Shown here in pieces: positions 59,584 to 64,000 of a stretch of DNA of 64,000 nucleotides. A model generated the notes under the pieces. The model saw nothing but the letters and a program-made list of their open reading frames with translations. It was not told where the DNA came from and ran no database searches. The stretch comes from Flavobacteriales bacterium. GTDB lineage: Bacteria > Bacteroidota > Bacteroidia > Flavobacteriales > TMED113. The DNA lies in the NCBI GenBank assembly GCA_002701365.1, contig NZUK01000025.1:1-64000 (forward strand), given 5' to 3'. Position numbers and translations under genes: made by a program. How positions within the stretch are numbered: the stretch's first letter is position 1; the number at the start of each line of letters is the position of its first letter.

Positions 59584-60596
59584 AATTCGTGATTTCGGGT
59601 TTTATATAATTCTACGCATTTAATAATAGATTCTTCCATTTTTCTATATTTAAATTCAATCATACTATTTATTTTATTACTATCTAGTAGTATGTTTGCA
59701 GTAGTGTATTTAACAGCATCTGTACTTAATTCAATCCTTTTTCCGCGTATTTTATTTATCAATACATCTAATCCAATAAGCATTTTCATAAATATTTTAC
59801 TAAGCTTTATATGTGGTACTTTTTTGTTCAATTTTTTTGCTACTATAGACATTAAATCTTTGTACTCAATGTGATCAGAGTTAATTATAAAACGTTCATT
59901 AGAAATATCGCTATTTAATAATTGAATCATAATTTGTGCTAAATCACGTACATCAATAACTCCGCAACTACCTGGCGGATAAAATGGCATTCCAAGGCTA
60001 GCTTTTTGAATAATTGTGCCAATACCTGACGCCCAAGAACCAGCTCCTAAAATTAATGATGGATTTACAATTACACCAGACAATCCTTCAGCAAACCCTC
60101 TCCAAACTTCCATTTCAGCCAAGTATTTGGAAATGGCATATCCAGATTGATTGCTCCAATCCCATATACAACTTTCATCGACAGCTTTTTCATGACTAGA
60201 CCCTAAGGTTGCAATAGAACTTACAAAGCACAACCTTTTAATTTTATGTTTTAAAGATAAATCAACAATATTTGCTGTTCCAATACTATTGATTTCAATC
60301 ATTTTATCTTTATCAGCATTATTAAATGAAATTATTGCAGCTGCGTGATATATGTGGGTTACATTTTTTACAATCTCTTCTAAATAAACGACATCTAATA
60401 TGTCGCAATCTTTCCATATAATTTTTTGAAATAGTGCTTCGTAATCATCTGTATAATAACTAAATATTTTTTTAACATTTTTTATGTCGGAATTTTTTCT
60501 TTTAATTGCAATAGGGCATAATCCTTGCTTAGTAAGAAAATATAATAAGTGAGATCCTACTAATCCTGTGCCACCTGTTACAAGTATTTTCGACAT
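59580..60596 (-). CDS. NAD-dependent epimerase/dehydratase (extended SDR)
   Basis: MSKILVTGGTGLVGSHL, YxxxK as YAISKYLAE; track start 60635. Confidence 0.92.
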   Translation of the reverse strand: MSKILVTGGTGLVGSHLLYFLTKQGLCPIAIKRKNSDIKNVKKIFSYYTDDYEALFQKIIWKDCDILDVVYLEEIVKNVTHIYHAAAIISFNNADKDKMIEINSIGTANIVDLSLKHKIKRLCFVSSIATLGSSHEKAVDESCIWDWSNQSGYAISKYLAEMEVWRGFAEGLSGVIVNPSLILGAGSWASGIGTIIQKASLGMPFYPPGSCGVIDVRDLAQIMIQLLNSDISNERFIINSDHIEYKDLMSIVAKKLNKKVPHIKLSKIFMKMLIGLDVLINKIRGKRIELSTDAVKYTTANILLDSNKINSMIEFKYRKMEESIIKCVELYKTRNHEF

Positions 60597-60673
60597 AAAT
60601 ATGAATTTCAGTGCATTAAATATATGTCTTTCCATTATTTAATAATACATTTAGAATACATAAATTAGCGCTT

Positions 60674-61948
60674 ATGGATTTTATTAATGAAATGGATTGG
60701 CGTGGAATGATTCATAATTCTACACCTGATTTAAAAGACGTACTAAAAGAAGGAACTACTACTGGGTATGTGGGGTTTGATCCAACAGCAACCTCTTTAC
60801 ATATAGGTAACTTGGTGCCTATAATGCTTTTAGTGCATTATCAAAGATGTGGACATAAACCGCTAGCACTAGTTGGAGGAGCGACTGGCTTAATCGGTGA
60901 TCCGTCTGGAAAAAGCGCTGAGCGGAATCTTCTAACCATTGATGAAATTAATCATAATGTTTCTTTGATAAAACCACAATTAGAGTTGTTTCTAGATTTT
61001 GATTATGGAGATAGGTCTGCTGAAATTGTCAATAATATGGATTGGTTTAAAGATGTTAATATGATAACATTCTTTAGAGATATAGGAAAACATTTGACTT
61101 TGAATTATATGATGGCGAAGGATTCAGTTCAAAATAGAATTGAAACAGGAATTTCATTTACAGAATTTTCATACCAATTGATTCAAGCCTATGATTTTTA
61201 TTTTTTGCATCAAAATAAAAACTGTATGGTTCAAATTGGTGGATCCGATCAATGGGGCAATATTACAGCAGGAATAGAATTAATTAAAAAAATTAGCGGG
61301 AGTAAAGGTCACGCATTAACAACACCGTTGCTTACCAAGTCTGATGGATCAAAATTTGGAAAAACAGAGTCGGGAAATATATGGCTTGACAGCAAACAAA
61401 CATCTCCATATAAATTTTATCAATACTGGCTTAATGTTAGCGATGAAGATGCAGAAAAATGGATTAAAATATTTACCATTCTTAATCAAGAAGAAATTAA
61501 TGATTTGGTTAAAAAACATGCTGAGGAACCGCACTTAAGATTATTGCAAAAAGAATTGGCAAGAAGAATTACATCTAGAGTTCATGGATCCTCGTCATAT
61601 GATCAATGTGTGCGAGTTTCAAATATTTTATTTGGAAAGAATACAGCAGATCAGTTAAAAGAAATTACTGAAGAGGAATTCTTGATGGTTTTTGAAGGTG
61701 TAGATCAGTATCATGCTGATAGATCTTCTTTAACTAATGGTACAGATGTGACAACATTACTTACTGATCTCTCTGGAGCATTTAACTCTAAGGGTGAAGT
61801 TAGAAGATTGCTTCAATCCAATGCAATTAGCATTAATAAATTAAAAGTAAATATAGAAACGACTATTGCTAGTTCTGATTTATTAAACAATAAATACTTG
61901 CTTATTCAGAAAGGAAAGAAGCATTATATTATCATTTGTTTTAAATAA
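60674..61948 (+). CDS. tyrS: Tyrosine--tRNA ligase
   Basis: GFDPTATSLHIGNLVP, LVGGATGLIGDPSGKSAER, GGSDQWGN, KFGKTESG. Confidence 0.97.
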   Translation: MDFINEMDWRGMIHNSTPDLKDVLKEGTTTGYVGFDPTATSLHIGNLVPIMLLVHYQRCGHKPLALVGGATGLIGDPSGKSAERNLLTIDEINHNVSLIKPQLELFLDFDYGDRSAEIVNNMDWFKDVNMITFFRDIGKHLTLNYMMAKDSVQNRIETGISFTEFSYQLIQAYDFYFLHQNKNCMVQIGGSDQWGNITAGIELIKKISGSKGHALTTPLLTKSDGSKFGKTESGNIWLDSKQTSPYKFYQYWLNVSDEDAEKWIKIFTILNQEEINDLVKKHAEEPHLRLLQKELARRITSRVHGSSSYDQCVRVSNILFGKNTADQLKEITEEEFLMVFEGVDQYHADRSSLTNGTDVTTLLTDLSGAFNSKGEVRRLLQSNAISINKLKVNIETTIASSDLLNNKYLLIQKGKKHYIIICFK

Positions 61949-61990
61949 AATTTGTAGGTTTGTACCACAAATATTTTTAAAACAATTCAA

Positions 61991-62395
61991 ATGAAAAATA
62001 CTACATACTTTTTAACACTATTATTTATAGGTTTAACTCTAATGTTCATTGCTTGTGAGGATGAAGAATCTCACGATGATCACAATCACAGTGAGTGCTG
62101 TACTGACACTGGTGAATGTTGTGGCAATCATGCTAGAATGGCAATGGTTGACAAAGGTTATACTGAAACAGAAGTTAATCCTATGGAAAAAATAGAGTGT
62201 TATTTTGAGGAGTGGGATAAAACAATTATGACACCTGTTTCAGGCTTATATGAGTATTATGATTCAAATGGTACTTGGGTTGCTTCTCTTGACTATGGAG
62301 ATGGCACATGTGATCAGTGGGTAACTAAAACGTGGGATGTTAATATATTTCCAGATAATCCTGAGGGTGTTTTAGAATTTTCATTATTTGAATAA
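61991..62395 (+). CDS. His/Cys-rich lipoprotein, hypothetical
   Basis: Lipobox LMFIACEDEE followed by SHDDHNHSECCTDTGECCGNH. Confidence 0.65.
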   Translation: MKNTTYFLTLLFIGLTLMFIACEDEESHDDHNHSECCTDTGECCGNHARMAMVDKGYTETEVNPMEKIECYFEEWDKTIMTPVSGLYEYYDSNGTWVASLDYGDGTCDQWVTKTWDVNIFPDNPEGVLEFSLFE

Positions 62396-62416
62396 CAAAC
62401 AAACAAATTTTTGATT

Positions 62417-64000
62417 ATGAGAAAAATTTATTCTTTAGTAATAATCCTGACAATAGGATTATTTTTTAGCCAGTATAACACTATACAGGCGCAAGATTGT
62501 GGTGCTTTTTCCACTACTATAGCTCAATATGGTAATGAAACTAGGTTTACAGATCATATTGTTCCGTCATTTATTAACGATGCTATTATTGATTTTAATA
62601 CTACAGTACAATTAGAGGTAATTAATGTGTCCGAGATATTAGATGAGACTAGTAGCAGTCCGTTGGGATGTGATGTTTCCGAGGATTTGAATGGGATAAT
62701 GTGTAATACTACCTGTATCGCTCATCAAGGCACATATACTATTACTAACAGTTATAGTACTAATGGGTCCGATATAAATGCGATTGGTACTAGTGGTAAT
62801 TCTATTGTGGTATGTAGTTATACACAAATAGTTACTAATTCAAGATATCTTATTGATGGTGTGCCATATAATTTAAATGGCGAACCTGCTGATACTGATG
62901 AAGATGGTATTTGCAATAATGACGAAATTGTAGGTTGTACTACAGATGCTACAGCATGTAACTATAATGCAGACGCAACTGATGAAGAAGCTTGTATATT
63001 TGCAGATGATGGTTATGACTGTGATGGCAACTGTTTAACAGATACAGATGGAGACGGCGTTTGTGATCAATTTGAAATAACAGGATGTACAGACGCTTTA
63101 GCATGTAACTATGATTCTTCAGCTACAGATGATGATGGCTCATGCACATATCCATATAATGAAGATACAAATTGTGATGACACTTGTGTTAATCCGGCTT
63201 TTCTTCCATTAACATTAACATGGACTGGTGCAGAAGTAGGTAATGGTGTAACAGTTAATTTATTAGATGGCGTACAAATATTCAGTGCCTCCTTTCCATC
63301 TATTGACGGATCAGGAACAGCATGTTTTGATCCTGCAATAGCAACAGCATGTTTTAATGTAACTATTGATGCCGTTTCAACTCTTTTATGGGATTTATCA
63401 TTGTTTAATACAGAAACTTCTGAAATATTAAATGTAGTATCGGGTGATAATAATTCAGATTTTTTAGGTGAAAATTGCAACGAAGGATGTACAGATGAGG
63501 ATGCTTGTAACTTTGATTCAGACTTTAATGTAAATGATGGTTCATGTGTGTTTGCAGTATCTGGTTATGACTGTGATGGTAACTGTTTAATAGATACTGA
63601 TGAAGATGGTGTTTGTGATGAATTTGAAACAGCAGGATGTACAGATGCTACGGCATGTAACTATGATTCTTCTGCAACGGATGATGATGGTACATGTTAT
63701 AATAATGATTTAGGTTGTGGTTGTGACACTCCAGCTGCAGATGCTGGTTATGACTGTGATGGTAACTGTTTAATAGATGCTGATGGAGATGGTGTTTGTG
63801 ATGAATTTGAAATAGTGGGATGTATGGATGAAACAGCTTGTAATTATAATTCAGAAGCTACTGACTTAGGTGATTGTATTTACCCAGAAGAGTATTATGA
63901 TTGTGATGGCAACTGTGCCGATGATGTAAACGATCCTATTGTGCAATTACAATTGTTCTGGGTTGGTAATAATGGTGAAACTAGTTTTGAAGTTGAAACT
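62417..64000 (+). CDS. Large secreted Cys-rich repeat protein, truncated by the window edge; absent from the ORF track
   Basis: Continuous open frame from ATG 62417 (MRKIYSLVIILTIGLFFSQYNTIQAQDCG...) to the edge; repeats of GCTDATACNYDSSATDDDGTC and GYDCDGNCLIDxDGDGVCDEFE. Confidence 0.9.
   Translation, partial: MRKIYSLVIILTIGLFFSQYNTIQAQDCGAFSTTIAQYGNETRFTDHIVPSFINDAIIDFNTTVQLEVINVSEILDETSSSPLGCDVSEDLNGIMCNTTCIAHQGTYTITNSYSTNGSDINAIGTSGNSIVVCSYTQIVTNSRYLIDGVPYNLNGEPADTDEDGICNNDEIVGCTTDATACNYNADATDEEACIFADDGYDCDGNCLTDTDGDGVCDQFEITGCTDALACNYDSSATDDDGSCTYPYNEDTNCDDTCVNPAFLPLTLTWTGAEVGNGVTVNLLDGVQIFSASFPSIDGSGTACFDPAIATACFNVTIDAVSTLLWDLSLFNTETSEILNVVSGDNNSDFLGENCNEGCTDEDACNFDSDFNVNDGSCVFAVSGYDCDGNCLIDTDEDGVCDEFETAGCTDATACNYDSSATDDDGTCYNNDLGCGCDTPAADAGYDCDGNCLIDADGDGVCDEFEIVGCMDETACNYNSEATDLGDCIYPEEYYDCDGNCADDVNDPIVQLQLFWVGNNGETSFEVET
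62933..63920 (+). repeat. Intragenic Cys-rich/Asp-rich repeats
   Basis: ggttatgactgtgatgg(c/t)aactgttta recurs near 63011, 63563 and 63746; ggatgtacagatgc...gcatgtaactatgattct recurs. Confidence 0.85.

Noticed and set aside
63109-63480. 123-aa minus-strand ORF
   Set aside because: Antisense to the Cys-rich repeat protein; the plus frame has coherent repeats.
62933-63920. Direct DNA repeats as a CRISPR array
   Set aside because: Repeats are in frame, imperfect and encode Cys-rich protein units; no uniform spacers.
1-64000. Prophage, restriction-modification, toxin secretion or other defence island
   Set aside because: No integrase, phage structural, methyltransferase/endonuclease pair or Cas-like ORFs recognised; the endonuclease I at 51064-53283 is a secreted nuclease, not a restriction enzyme.

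Overview
AT-rich, gene-dense chromosomal window from a Bacteroidota (marine Flavobacteriales-like) genome, inferred from family content and synteny. Most of it is core genome: glmS, a half-size GT5 gene, panC-panD-UPF0104-radA, msrA, tRNA-Phe(GAA), coaX-OMP-TPR-lptC-corC-ppiD, rodA-mrdA-mreDCB-purH-nfu, murI-ompH-ompH-bamA-uppS-porG-like-nadK-CBS, pdxJ, a Dpm1-like glycosyltransferase, dihydroorotase and tyrS. Accessory and surface content: a tandem array of three M43-type secreted metalloproteases, an M16 protease/TonB receptor/DUF4249 operon, a lamin-tail protein/TonB receptor/secreted endonuclease I operon, and a Cys-rich repeat protein running off the right edge that is missing from the ORF track. 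Most notable observations: (i) a second copy of the glmS 3' end (KSVTVE-stop, differing only at synonymous positions) 657 bp downstream of glmS, bracketing a YwqK/MORN-like gene, like the two ends of a small integrated element; (ii) an in-frame insertion of about 96 aa resembling a lysine-less biotinyl/lipoyl domain inside the catalytic region of the second M43 protease; (iii) an M16 protease + TonB receptor operon architecturally reminiscent of Fus-type protein import; (iv) a lamin-tail/TonB/endonuclease I locus suggestive of extracellular DNA scavenging; (v) an unlisted 31-aa membrane sORF; (vi) four convergent gene pairs sharing a TTAA palindromic stop overlap. No CRISPR, integrase, transposase or recognised defence system was seen. 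All family calls come from reading the translations; no searches were run.
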